In this document: in pieces, positions 43,753 to 58,600 of the stretch
Numbering within the stretch: position 1 is the first letter of the stretch
How the letters are laid out: every line of letters begins with the position of its first letter
DNA from: Homalodisca vitripennis
Lineage: Eukaryota > Arthropoda > Insecta > Hemiptera > Cicadellidae
Assembly: GCF_021130785.1 (NCBI RefSeq)
Contig: NW_025777489.1
Location: 120,863-184,862 of the forward strand
DNA length: 64,000 nucleotides
Reading direction: 5' to 3'
Made by a program: the position numbers and the translations under genes
The notes under the pieces: generated by a model
Database searches by the model: none
What the model saw: only the letters and a program-made list of their open reading frames with translations
What the model was told of the DNA's origin: nothing

Positions 43753-44225
43753 CAGTTGGAGGAATTTAGCTGTGCTCGTAGGGCCCAGATACTACCCTCT
43801 CAACAAATAAACGCTATCTGTTTGGCGGGTTGCGTTTACGTGCTAGCCGCTGAGATGAAGGCGCAACAATCTCTTTAACGACTTTAAACTCACGATTTTG
43901 ATTTGCAGATAAAATTGACAAATACGTTATTTTCAAAACACGTTAAACAACACTATAATAACTGAAAAACAAGGATATGTCCTATTATTGCTATTATTTG
44001 GATTTCTCTTATTATTTAATTCCACCAAAATCAGCACTTTTACAAAACAGACTGATTTTAGCGAGTGTGATGAGTTATTTGGGCCAATACGATTCCTGAA
44101 AGGAGGGTTTTACCCATGAATCACAGAAAATGTTTTCGGGACGCAGCGCATAATGCTACCCCGCCACCCCTCCCGCACATCACCACACACTCAAGGTCAC
44201 GCGCACAGCTAAAGTCCTCGAACTG
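43753..44225. mobile_element. 473-bp MITE of Tc1/mariner type
   Basis: Begins CAGTTGGAGGAATTTAGCTG and ends with the inverted form (CAGTTCGAGGACTTTAGCTG in reverse), two mismatches in about 23 bp. TA lies on each side (43751-43752 and 44226-44227). Copies A and C have a clean empty site (aagtaattggtta) with one TA. No coding capacity. The interior has a GC-rich right end and AT-rich centre. Confidence 0.95.
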
Positions 44226-44963
44226 TAATTGGTTAGTCACGTTTCAGTAATATACAAGACAGACTAATTGGATACGTCTCATTAACTTGTTTCAGCTTTC
44301 TTCCTCAATTATTTTCTTTTTTGCCTAGTGTTAATGAGGAAAAAATATTCATTATTCCCTTGAGGAGCTCATTTCCTTAATTATATTCATTTTTCTCTTT
44401 GGGTTATGAATAAAAGTGATTACTTATATATCAATTGTAGTTCTGAAATATAAAATCTAGTTTTTACTCTATCCCTTGTACTGTTTTACAATTCAATTTT
44501 AACGATCAGTCAGCAGTGAACATCTTGCCTTTATCGTCGGCACATATTTTCCACACTCTGGTCATATTAGTATCTATATTGACTTAATCAACTACATTTT
44601 AGTTCTACAAACCGTTCTAAAGTCATGCTGCTTCTATTATACATATTTATGAGAGTTGCGACAAAATGGATTCAGTCAAAACTTTTCAATTTCTCTCTAC
44701 CGTTATATAGTTTACTTTACAATCTTTTACAGGTTTAGCCAAAACTAACAGCAAATGTGAGAGTAGTACAAGATAGAATTACGTCCCACCAATAGGTTTC
44801 CTTGCAAAATGAGGCTCGAGTGCATTAAAATGAAATCTCGTCACTGAAGGTGAACATGGACTTTCCACTCCATTCTTTAATGTTACTTTATGAGTAGAAG
44901 TTGCATGTTCAAATCTCATATAATTGTATACAATTTGTTTTAAAATTCATTTATTCTACTATA

Positions 44964-44995
44964 GCCTCGTTGCTATAATGGTTAGCTATATCACC
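44964..44995 (+). repeat. tRNA-Asp-like fragment, copy B counterpart
   Basis: Same A-box-bearing fragment as at 32509-32540, at the corresponding position of the tandem unit. Confidence 0.4.
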
Positions 44996-47900
44996 AATGT
45001 AAATATTTATACAAACACTCAGCTAAATAAATGTTCCCTTAATTCAAATGAACTACCTCCAAAAGTCAATAATTCAGTTGGTTATTGAGATATCACGCCA
45101 ACAGAAGACAGACAGACTTCTCGAGAGAGAGCCTTTGTAATGTTCAGCCAATAAGAGTATCAACCAAATATTCTACTAAAGTGTAAATTTACTCATATGT
45201 ATGACTCCTGATATCTGTTACTTCAAAACTAAACTATGTTCTATATGATATTGTAATGAATATAACAAGTCTACTCATAGTTTATGGAGACGTCACAAAC
45301 GAATCCAATGTATTGCAAGGAATACACGAAATATTCGTATCTATAGGTTTATTAAGTTTAGTCCAGTGACAGTCCTCAAGCTTCTTTAGAAAGTCGCTCG
45401 TTTATTGTAATTTTGCGCTTGATTACTAAATTAATTAATTACTTGAAATATATCCATGTATAACTTAAGTGTTATATCTACAACCATTCTACCTTAATAA
45501 TATATTTGGATACATCTTAATTAGAGGTCCCACTTGTGTATGGAATTAATATTAAACATTCGTATAGGGCCTACACACCATGACACTAAGATTTAGGATT
45601 AAACATAAGGCCGGAGGAGGCGGGTCTCTTTGTGCATTTTTTCTCCCTCCCATCGCCTTCGGCATTGTTTCAGAAAACACGCTGTAAGGCCACAAATAAA
45701 ATCCCGACGTTGATTTTTTTGTTATAATCCAACTTTTACTTCTCGTGACATGTGATAGTGCCGTTAACTTAAGCTAGTGGCATCCATCCTCTGCAGTGAC
45801 AATGCCTGAGTTTACTTCCTCATGTCTGGACTCCTAGTAGTTTTCGTGTACGTTTGGCCCCTTTGTGAAATAAATGTATATTGATGAGACTTTAAAACTC
45901 GCAAATCATATAACTTCATATTGTTCACAACTCTCAACTACACAATAATAAATGCACGAACCCTAATTTGGTAATCAGCTTCCATGAGATGGAACCAATA
46001 CAATCGCATAATTATAGAAACGAAATGAACATTGAATTGCAAAGCCGGCCTTTGTGAAATTATTGCTTTGTGGTTGTCCTTTGAGTTGAAGAAGAGTGTT
46101 CATGTATAAAGCCGTCCTCTATAAATGAGGTTTCTTGGATCTGCATGCTATCAATGAGTCCAATTGAATTGGCTATTCAGCTTTCAAGATCTGCTAGTGC
46201 AAAAGAAGATCCGTTCCTAAACCAATGTAGAATTTATACCAAAGTCAATTACCGTTTTAAGCTGTAAATAATGTCTCGTTTTCAGAAGTTACAACGAGAT
46301 ATTTAGAGTGGTATTAATACAAATTCTAAATGAAAGTACAAAAGTTTAATAATACCTATGGGCTTACAAAGAATGTTTTACATACTTCCTACGTCCATTC
46401 TGGTAATAATTTTATAATATCAAATGTGAAAACATTTAATGTGATATGAAACTACAAATAAATGTAATCTAGACGAAGTGGTGTTCTCCTTGTCTCAACA
46501 AATGCACAACTGAGTGTACTACGATATTTCTGGGACGACCCCCAATCGCGGTGGAACAACCGAGGTTTTTATGTATAACCTATAAATGGTGGGAAGGGTT
46601 GATTCAATACGAATTTTAAGTTCAGCTCCACTTAGTGCAGCGTCTGAAGTCTAACGCTGTGACAGACTTGACTCATGGAATTTGGAATCAACATCCATCT
46701 GAATATATCCAAAACAGTCGGCGACGAAGAAGCACTTTAGGAACTCTACATCGTTTCGTTATCAGAGACGCCTAGACTACATAAAAATATGATCTAAAGT
46801 TTTGTACAAAAGCTAAAAAATATAATTTTAACAGCTCACATTATAGGTTAAAAGTATAAATTGTTGTATAAAATTTAAAACATTAAACAATTCGTGTTTT
46901 AGTGGACTTGGTGTGCGGTTAATCAAGATAATTTCATTTGAAATTAATTTATGGAAGAATATTTGAAAATGTAAACCAGATAGAGAAATAAAAGAGAATT
47001 AATTAAAACCATGTCAAATGAAAATTTCTGTAACTAGTGCTGAGTCGGTTAGACGATTAATCACAATAGAAAATAAATTGAGTCGAAGAAGTGACGGATT
47101 GTCGACTTCCTAATAACTCTTACTGAACAAGTCTTCAGAGCGAATATTACAAAGCTGCTGTTCTCAAATTAGTTTAGAGCTCAATTTCTTAACAAACGCT
47201 GATGCCACAGAATTTGGATCGCATTATAATGTGAAAAGTCTGAGGACTCTGCTATTATTAATTTAATGTATTGTTACAGTCTAAGTATTGTATTTCGTTC
47301 CTTTCATAGGATAAGTCACGAAAAATTGCATATTTTGTTAATTTATCTTTTATGTGATTCTACACTTATTCATTTCAATTACCAACATTTATTGTATTTA
47401 TTTTATATGGTTAAATATAAACCTCCAAAATATAGCAAAGCAACTTTGAGGTTCTATAGGAATTTTATTAAACTGTGTATTAAAATTAATACCATAATAT
47501 ACTCATGTTTTAAATACTTAAATTAGATAAGTGGCTTAATTACATCTCAATGTGTTCAGTAATGGTTTTATAATTCTTCTATTTAGACTATATAAGCCCA
47601 AAAGTTATTTTACTCTCTTTCTTCTTTTCACATTAAAAAGTGTCTTTATATAAAAAATATTTATTGGGTCTTTACTTGGATTTACTTAAATGTTACATAA
47701 GTTCAATTGTTTGAATCAAATTTGCATGCATTAAAAAATTATATTTAAAAGTCAGCAGTCACAAGGAATTTCCTTTTGAAATCACATTAAACCATATCTC
47801 ACATTTAAACAACTTATATTTTTTTATAAACAAAATACGTCAGATGGTTTTAATAAAGCTTCATAAAAGGAAAAAACAAACATTGGAAACGTGAATAAAC

Positions 47901-50341
47901 TAACATGTGCTTTTGAGCTAAAACCACAATATTCGTGAATTAAAAATAAACAATCACTAAAAGCATATTCAAATAGAATAAGAAGAATCGTGTTATTTAT
48001 TGTTGCTGCTGACAACAACAAGATCAAAACAAAAAATAGGAAACTACAAAGAGAATAGTAATATACTGGAATCAATAGACTACAAATTACAATTATTAAG
48101 AAAGCTAAGTAAAAGAGACACCATATCTGTTTATGACGAAAAGCACTTGGGATCGAATTTCGATTCAGGTGTGGCATTGTCATAGGCTATCAAATAGTCA
48201 TTTGAGACTAAGCTGAAATAATATGTATCCACAAAACAACTCGCCCATTATTAGACTATACTAATCCTTTATTTTCATTTATACCGTGTACTTCGGGGTA
48301 TATTGTTTGTAAATTAGTAACATAAATTAAATGTATTAGGTACATTTAATTTATGTTAGGTACATCCCAGCTTGTGATGGGAATAAGAGATTTCGCGTAT
48401 TAGAATGGCAATAGGCTCTTTTGTCCTAAAAGAGTTATATTACTCTGGGACAAAGTGTTATAAATAATGAAAAAGAGCTACAGCTATTGTGTCTGGTAAA
48501 CTCAAAGATATGCGGCGGATTATTATATAACCTATTTGAGATGAGCGGAAAAATTTTATAAGTGCAAGGTCTGTGATATGTAATGGAGGAAAAACGTAAT
48601 TTTGGCCAATCAAATCAAATCCCATAAGGTAATCAAACACCTTAAATATACTTGTATCTCGAAATATCCTCTTTAACAGTTACATGTTTTACTGTCGGGG
48701 TACTAAATAGTAGATTTGGGAATGAAGAAATAATAATTATACTTGATCTTATTTACGAAAAATCAAACTTTAAATATAAATTACTTTTTATTATGGTTTG
48801 TAAAGAAACATTTTTATTCAATCCCCGTAAAGGTAATAATTTGATAAAATATATGGGGATTTTTACACTTATCGGATGATTTAAACGAATAATTAATCAA
48901 TTTTCATTTTAAAAATTCCAATTAATAATACTTGACTTCAATTTTTCTTTTTGTTTACTATAAAATTGTTTATTTTGTTTCATTCCAGCTACGGAGCGCG
49001 ACGACCAGTGAAATATAAACAAATTTCATCTCTGCTGTACGTGATGATGCTGTCTCCCTCAGGAGGTATGGTGAAAGGAATTATTAGTTAATCTATTCCA
49101 TGATAATGAGTTTGCCACCAACACAGCTTTTTTCTTAGCGGTATGACCTTTAATTCTACGGGAGTCTCGTAACTCTCTGGGAAAAGGTACATATAGATAG
49201 ATATTCTGAAGCTAACGTTCATCCTTTTATATTGTTTGCTGTTCCCTAAAAGCCTCCCTGTTGGCCAAGTCTTGTTACAGTAAATCGGCTGTAATTCAGT
49301 ATTACTGATATGTACTGCTGAAAGATCGTTCCCAACAAAGCAAGGGGTCAAGACCCTTTTAAAAAACAAAATGGGGCCTTACTCTTTGTCCATTACGGAA
49401 CAATATCAGTTGGTTGGATACCCCCCCCCCCCAAAGTTGTTTCCTGGCTACGCTGTTGTCCATTTGTACAATTTACAGTCATCTTGAATAATGAATGAAT
49501 TAGATAAGTATAATGGGTGAATACTGGGTAGATTTGGAAAGATCCAATATTTCTAAGGTATATTATTACTTACTTGCGCAAAAGTAGACAGTCAGTCAAT
49601 GTAATGCTAAGTATATTTCAAATCATGGAGATTCAAGTGTTGGGTTCTTAAAGCTGACTCCAATGCCTAAAATCATCTTTACTCTATACAAAAGCTACCT
49701 ATACATTTTACATGCAATCGAAAGAATCATTGCAAACACTGTGATCAGGAGATCAGGATATAAGATCAAATTAAATCAAATCTTACCATAGTAATTCGTT
49801 TCCTCTTACTGTAGGAATATTACAAGAGCTATAGCAATCGTCGTGATCATAGTTTAACATTATTTTAATTTTGAACAAACAAACACATCGTAACCATGAA
49901 CAAACCCAAATTAAAAACTGAGGAATTTTTAACCTTCAAAATTGTAATGTTAGCTAACACCGCATTTAATAAGTTTAATACAATAAAATATCCATTTATA
50001 GTATTTGTTCGATTATTTAAGTAGAATCGATGCATTGATTACATTAATTCAATATTTTATTCGATTGCGATGAAATTTTTTTATTTCAGGAAAATCGATT
50101 TTTAAGTTATTAATTATTATTACGAAATCAATAATTTTTGTACGGTAAGATTCAATAATAATAATAATCATAGAAACACGTTATAGAAAAAATAATTGTC
50201 ACCGAATTTATTCCATGATGAACCGATCAGCTGTTATTGACAGCTTGTGATGCTATAACATGCGTTGATGGAGTGGATGGATCGAGAATTTTCAAACAAA
50301 TATTGTCATACCCTTTGTTATTCATCAACTCTCATTTTGTG

Positions 50342-52569
50342 CGGGACTATTATTCGATTATATTTCAATTATTTTCAAAAGAGTGTTGAAAACGTATAGT
50401 ATTTTTATGTTATTTTTCAACTATCCAATTATTTTCATGTTGTAATCAATAGCGAATATCTAAAAAAATATATTTTAACGATATCGACCGTGACTCTACG
50501 AAAACATCAATAAAGTATCCGGATGGTTTTTATTAATACATTTTGGCAATACGACCCTGCCAATACTATGTTAATTATCTTTTTATGAATTTGTTATTCT
50601 TCGAATTAACTAAGAACTCTTTTTATCTCATATTAGAACATATTAGGGGTTTCAATAACATTTACCAAAAGTATTTAACTCGTAATACTAAAAGAGAGAT
50701 ATTCTTGGGGTCTTCAGTTTCTGAAATAAAACGGTTGATTAATTCAATATCCATGATAATGCGACCAAAAAGCAAATGGTTGGAATTGAGACAACATGTT
50801 CGCCTCGGGCTTGATTGTTATTGGATTATTAAAAGAGGTTGAATAAACACCAAACGGAGTCATTTTCTATACAATTTTCTCTCAACTTTTAGTCACTATA
50901 TCTGAAATTACTCAAAATAGTTTTATTCTCTTGTGTTTGTATTTTTGTAGTGCTAAATACGTAGAAGGTAGAAGGCATCACGTGCCACATACCCGCTTCG
51001 CTCAAATTTCGTACAAAGTTGTATGTGCGTATCTCATTTCGTTCGAGTCTTGTGTCATAATTCTTGACGATTGAGAGTTGGAAGTGGACCTAACTAACAA
51101 ATTCAATATTTACTTTCATAATTCTACACGTTGGCGATTTATAAATAGTCACCAATAAGATCTTGGAAACTATTAATATGATACAAAATTTTAACGTTTA
51201 ACCTTTACTTGTTTTTAAATTAATTTAAAAAAAATTATCATCAAACAAAAATACTATAGCTATTTTCAACATGGGGGTGAACTTGAAACATCCTATATTT
51301 TATAATTGTTTTCAATTGCAAAAGTAATTTCAATACCATTATATTCTTTGCACTACTTTGTATATTTCTTTAACTAGCGGAAACATGTGAGCTTGCAGTG
51401 TTGATATTGGAACTTTCTCTCATTATTAAGCTCTATAAGAATATCAACACGCTGAGTCTCATAACTCCGTTAGGGAGATAATTTAAAAAGTGTAAAGTAC
51501 CGAAGGTCTAAAATTACTTTTCCGAATGAAACGACTCTTAAAATACCTTAAGTTAACTGCCATATATGTAAATAATGGCAGTTTTCAGTGTTTGGAGAAA
51601 CCGTAACGGAAGAATTAGTGCACAAAAGTAAGACATACTAAGGGAGACAGCTCTTCTATTGTTTACCCTAAAATAAATCGAGCTATTTCTTGGACCGAGA
51701 GAAACCTATGTCCCCAGTTTCAAGTTTCTAAGATCTTCAATCAGGTCTTATACCACAGATGGACGGACAGTTAAGATCAATTATTTGTCTCATCCACAAT
51801 AAAGTGTATGTTTGTTCAGGCAGAAATTAAGCCAATATTAACATTTCTTACTACCTAACGACAACACACCTCTGTTTATACTTTTCACTTCATAGTAAAA
51901 ACCTATGTGATTTTGTGCTATACATTATTTATTATATAATGTATAGCACAAAATGAATGAGTGTGAGAAAGGAGGTTTTAGATCTAATCGAAAGCAGATA
52001 TTTAATGGCAGACACAAATTATGGACTTTTATACTCGGTAATATCCACTTCTAATTCCAATATTCACTTCTGATGGTGATTGTTCTGAAATACTTCTGGA
52101 TCCAATTTAGAGTCTCCAGCAGAACGTGAAGTGACAAGCGAGCTCCATTAGCGAATACATCTAACTGCTCAGCATTCCAGCAGAGTAGCGAAATGGTCTG
52201 GAATGGATTATAAATTTATGTCGTACTTCGTTAGGTTTGCATTTAGTGAGACCAAATAAGTTATTATAAACAAAAATGCAGTTTTTGCAAGCGTTTCTCA
52301 AACACATTTCTGGTTTACACAACAACTCTAAGTCAAATTCCTTGCTTTTTAATAATATTGTAATAAGTAAATACATCCTTGTTAGCTAGAGAGGTAAAAC
52401 GCTTTTACATGGGTCTTAAGATCATATTAGAAACATTCATTTTCAATTCAATTTGTCAGTATTCAACTTCGAACTTTCGAGGAGACAGTTATATATGGTA
52501 TGATCAAAATAAAAGAAATTTCTTCCTTCTTCCACACAATCCTTGAACAGCCAACACAAACTAGACGTA

Positions 52570-52600
<31 letters not shown>

Positions 52601-55600
52601 CCATAGATATATCATTTCATGACTTTAATATTTGTGTCAGATCTAATGCTATTAAGTAAACTGAACTAAGTAATTGGTTAATCACGTTTCAGTAATGAAC
52701 AAGATAGACTAATTGGATACGTTTCATTAACTTGTTTCAGCTTTTTTCCTCAATTATTTTCTTTTTTGCCTAGTGTTAATGAGGAAAATATACCCTTTAT
52801 TCCTTTGAGGAGCTCATTTCCTTAATTATATTCATTTTTTCTCTTTGTGTTATGAATAAAAGTGATTACTTATATATCAATTGTAGTTCTGAAATATAAA
52901 ATCTAGTTTTTACTCTATCCCTTGTACTGTTTTACAATTCAATTTAAACGATCATTCAGCAGTGAACATCTGGTCTTTATCGTCGAGACATCTGCTTCAC
53001 AGTCTGGTCGAATTAGCATCTATATTGACTTAATCAACTCAATTTTAGTTCTAAAACCGTTCTAAAGTCATACTGCTTCTATTATGCATATTCATTACAG
53101 TTTCTTAATAATTGGTTCAATCGAAAAATTTTCAATTTCTCTCTACTGTTCTATAATTTTTCTTTAAAACCGCCTAAATGTTTGTCCAAATCTATCTACA
53201 AATGCAAGAGTAGTACGAGACATGAGTACGTCATACAACGTCACACAATCAGGCTTACGTACCCGAAAAATGCTTGGAGTCCAGACATGAGAAAATCAAC
53301 TCATGCATTGTCACTGCTCGGGATAGACATCACTAACTTAAGTAAAGAGAACTATCAGATGTCACAAAAGGTTTTGCTTGGTACTGGTACTCCAATTAAA
53401 ATGAATAAATTTGTAAAGAAATCGTATACTGTCGTATGCGCTTTTAACATTCATTTTCATGTAAAACATGGAGTAAAATAAAACAATTGAATTGAAAGTC
53501 CATGTTTAACTTAAGTGACGATATTTCATACTTGAATCACTTACGTGTATAATTTAATGTTATAATTAAAACCAGTTCCTAATACAGGGCGTGAGTATTG
53601 TATTAAGGTTTAAACCTTTAATCTAAGGTACATTTTGTTCTACATTATTAATATATTTAGACACATTTCAATTGAAGTATCCATTTATGAATTGGTTTCA
53701 TATTAAACATTCGTATACACACCATGACACTAAGGTTTAGGATCAAAACACAGGGAGGCGGCGCTCTTTAAGCTTCTCCCTTCCACCCATCGCCTTTCCG
53801 CATTGTTTTATAAAACAGGCCGCAAGGCCATAAATAAAGTCCCGACTTGATTTCTTTCTTAATGTCCAACTTTTGCTTCTTGTGACATGAGATAGTGCCG
53901 TTAACTTCAGCTAGTGGCATCCATCCTGTGCAGTGACAATGGCTGAGTTTACTTCCTCCTGTCTAGGCTCATAGTAGTTTTCGTGTACGTTTGGCCCCTT
54001 TGTGAAATAAATGTACATTGATGAGGTATTTAAAACTCGCAAATCATACAACTTCATATTGTTCACAACTCTCAACTAAACCATTAACAATGCACGAAAT
54101 TTAGTTTGGTAATTAGCTTCTACAAGATGGAACCAATACAATCGCATAATTATGCAAACGAAATGAACATTGAATTTGCAAAGGCGGCCTTTGCGAAATT
54201 ATTGCTTTGTGGTTGTCCTTTGAGTTGAAGAAGGGTTTTCATGCATAAAGCCGCCCTTTATAGAGGTTTCTTGGATCTGCATGCTACCAGTGAGTCCAAT
54301 TGAATTGGCTATTCATCTTTCAAAATCTGCTAGTGCAAAAGAAGATCCGTTCCTAAACCAATGTAGAATTTTTACCAAAGTCAATTATCGTTCTAACCTG
54401 TAAATACTGTCTCATTTTTAGAAGCCAGAACGAGATATTTAGGATGGTATTAATACAGATTCTAAATGAAAGTACAAAAATTTAATAATACTTCTGGGCT
54501 TACAGATAAGGATTTACATACCTGCTACGTCCATTCAGATAATAATTTTATAATATCCAAAGAAAACATTTAATGTGATGAGAAACTACAAACAAATGTA
54601 ATCTAGACGAAATGGTGTTCTCATTGTCTCAACAAATGCAAAACTAAGTAAACTACGATGTATCTGAGACGTTCCCAAATCATGATGGAACAACCGAGTT
54701 TTCTATGTAGGCCTATAACCTAGAAAATTTCTAGGTTCCATTTAATGGTGGGAAGGGATTCAACACGAATATTAAGTTCAACTTCCACTTAGTGCAGCGT
54801 CTGAAGTCTAACGCTATGACAGACTTGACTCGTGGATTTTGGAATCAACATCCATCTGAATAGATCCAAAACAGTCGGCGACGAAGATGCTCTTTACAAA
54901 CTCTACCTCTTTTCGACATCAGAAACACCTAGAACACAGACAAGTGTAATCTAAAGTTTTGTCTAAAATAGGTATCAGCTATTATTGTGGGTTAAAAGTA
55001 CAAAATAATGTATAACATTTAAATAAATTAATAAATAAAATTCGGGTTTATGTAGCTTTGGTTTGCGGTCAAGAGTAGCTTCATTCGCAATTATTTTTTT
55101 GGAGTTATATTTGAAAATATAAACCAGATAATGAAATACAAGCAAATTTAATTACAACCATTTCAAATGAAAATATCTGTAACAAGTGCTGAGTCGGACA
55201 GACGATTAATCACAATAGAAAATAAATTGAGCCGAAGAAGTGACGGATTGTCCCTTCCCTAATAACTCTAACTGAACAAATCTTCAGAGCGAATATTACA
55301 AAGCTGCTGTTCTCAAACTAATTTAGAGTTCAATTTCTTAACAAGCGCTGATGACGCTGGGATTGTATTAGAATCTGAAAAGTCTGGATTACTCTGCTGT
55401 TATTAATTTGTCGTATTGTTACAGTCTAAGTATTTTCTTTCGTTCCTTCCAGAGAATAGGTGACGGAAATTACATATTTCATTCATTTATTTTTTATGTG
55501 CTTCTACACTTATCTCACATTAAATTTATCGTATTGCTTTCATATAGTTAAATACGAAGCTCCAAAAAGTAGCAACACAACTTTGAGAATCTATAGGTAT

Positions 55601-58600
55601 TTTACTATACGATGTATTAAAAAGTAATATCATTTATATTTATTTTTTAAATACTCAAATCTTCTAGAAATTATCATTATTTTTTAACATTTTACATAGT
55701 ATGTCCCTGTGCATGTTCAAAATAAGAAGTGAATAGAGGCTCAGTCTGATCAGTAATGGTTTTATAATTCTTCCTTTTAAACTATATGAGCACAAAAGTT
55801 ATTTTATTGTTTTTCTCCTTTTAACGTAAAAAAGGGTCTTTAATTTTAAAAATATGTATTCGGATCTGGATAAGCTTAAATTATACCTTTGGCACCCTTT
55901 TACTTACGGTAATAATTCGAATATAAGTTCAATTGTTTGGATCAAATTTACATGCATTAAGAAGTTATATTTAAAAGTTAGCAGTTATAAGGAAATTCCG
56001 ATTCATATCGTATTTAACAATGTGTTACAATTAAACAACTTCCCTTATTTAAAAACTAAATACGTCAGACGATTTTGAGAAAGCTTCATAAACAGAAAAG
56101 AAACATTGAAAACTTGCATAAGCTAACATGTACGTTTGAGCTAAAACAATAATACATAAACTAAACATTACAAATCACTATAAGCATATTCGAAGAATAA
56201 GAAGAATCATGTTATTTATTGTTGGTGTTGACAATAACAAGATCAAATAAAAAAATATGGAATATAAAGATAAAATAGTTATGTACTCAATACAAATTAC
56301 AATTCAAAAGAAAATAAGTAAGAAAGACATCATATCTACTTATCACGCCAAGGACTTGAATGTCGTTTCAAGCCTGGCAATTTTACAGGCTATCAAATGT
56401 ACATTTCAGTATGAGCTGAAATAATGTCTTATTATGAACTCGCCCATTATTATACTATAGCCTACTAATCCTTTCTTTTCATTTCTACAGTACATCGGTG
56501 TATATTGTTTGTAAATTAGTAACATTAATTAAAAATTATTAGGTACTATAATTTTTTATAAATACGTTGAAATTTATTCCTTTTATAATTTATAGACTCA
56601 CTATAATAAATTATGTAGTTGCCATGGATACTTCAAGTACCAAGTTATGAAATGAATACGCATTACCACGCATTTCATTGTCACTCAAAATTAACTCTGA
56701 CTCACGGACCTTCTTATCACACCCATTATCGGTCGACGTCAGTTTTAGCTGACACGTGACGTCATTGTGACATTCCATATGGACAGCTTGTGATGGGAAT
56801 AACAGATTTCGCTTATTAGAATGGCAATGGGCTCTTTTGTCGTAAAAGAGAAAAATTACTCTGGGACAAAGAGTTATAAATAATTAATACGATATGGCTA
56901 TCGTGTCTGGTAAACTGAAAGATATGCGATGGATTAATACATAACCTAATTGAGATTAGTGGAAGAATATTTAAAGTGCATGGTTTTTTATCGATAATGA
57001 AGGAAAAACTTAATTTTAGCCAATCAGATCAAATCCCATGTGATTATCAAACTATACACTTGAAATAAATAACTAAGAACTAAATACGAGTAGGCTACAC
57101 TTGAATCTTAAAATATCCTCCTTAACAGTTTCATGATTTATTATTGCAGTATTTGGAGTGATTTATTTATTAAGTAAATTTGGGAATGAAGAAATAATTA
57201 TTATACTTGATCTTACTTACGAAAAATCCCCGTAAAGCTAATAATGTCATGAAATATCTGGGGATTTGTACTGTTATCAATTATAATTACATGTTTTAAA
57301 GATTTTTAAATGAGTAATATATGCATTTTTTCAATTTGAATTCTTCAAATTCTTAATAAATGATCCGTAAAAACTATTTTTTACTATAATATTTGTTGTG
57401 TTTTCATTCCACCTACACAGTGCAACTACCAGTCGAATATAAACAAAGTTTTCATCTCTGCTGTACGTGATGATGCTGTGTCCAACAGGAGGTATGGTGG
57501 AGAGTATCATTAATTAACATATTCCATGATACTGAATTTCACCAAAAGCACGGTTTTTTACTTAGCAGTATGCTCTTTTAATAATAAGTGAGTCCCGTAA
57601 CTCTCTGGACAAAGGTCCATGCAGGAAGATATTCTGGGACTGACGTAGACTATATTCGTTTTATATTTCCTGAAAACTTCATTCTGAGCTATGTCTTGCC
57701 ACAGTAAATCGGCTGTAATTCAATCATTTATATGTCATTAGATGTTTTATACAATCCACACAAGAAATTGTAATTTTGTAATTCTTTAATAAAATTTAAG
57801 GTTTTAAACATATTTTAAGATAAGACGTTTTAATGGCAGCCATTTTTTAAGTGTTAAAAGTAATGTCATTATATAATTTGTATTAGCTGGCCTTGTCACC
57901 ATAGATAGGTACCTCACCCAAATTTGGCAAGCTTTAGTTTATTACTTTTTAAGATTATAAAATGTAATGTATTTTTTTATTTTATATAATACAGATGGGA
58001 AACTAAGCACTGGAGACTCATGATCATGTGGTTAAATGTGTTTGTTTTGATCCGAGCAATAGCGTGGTATACCTAGTTTGTCTACAAAGTTTACGACACA
58101 CTGTATTGGTTACACAAGAGATCATTCGCTCAATGCTATAAATTTAGAGACGGAAATAGTAAGCTATCGTACTGCCCTCTGTAGAGTAAGAGGCTCAGGT
58201 AGTAAATATTTGAAAGTTAACGATCATAATTGCGTAGCGCAGCCTAGCGTCGACCCTGAGAACTATCTGTAATAATTCTCCGGACCTGAGCACAACTTGT
58301 GCTTGTGAATGCTTTATCTCATGAGTAACTAGTGCAATCAAACTATAATTGGACAAGAGTATAATTGGATCGATCGCTCTTCGTTGATCATTGTCAAACA
58401 TTTAACAGACATAATTGATTTCAGGTTTAACGAACTAAAACAAGATTGCATGCTTAAGATGTTGCCATACCCATCTACATTTTACAGTCATAGGGAACAA
58501 TAATGTTAATGTTTTTAATTTATTTTTTAGTAAACGATTATTATTATTTAAATAATTCAGTATTACTTATATGTATTGGTGAAAGATCGTTCCCTACAAA

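Larger units (their letters stand above)
39556..50341 (+). repeat. Copy B of the ~10.5 kb tandem unit
   Basis: It begins ggagtagtattcgattata, matched at 50342 (gactattattcgattata) and near 59595, so a copy spans about 10.8 kb including its private insertions: a Helitron fragment, a LINE end and a MITE. Order and orientation match copies A and C throughout. It is the most complete copy and is used here as reference. A 12-base C run lies at 49421-49432. I see no gene in it. Confidence 0.88.

Noticed and set aside
47824..48183. Hydrophobic 119-codon minus-strand frame in copy B
   Set aside because: The frame is not kept in copies A (near 36812) or C, so it is not under coding constraint.
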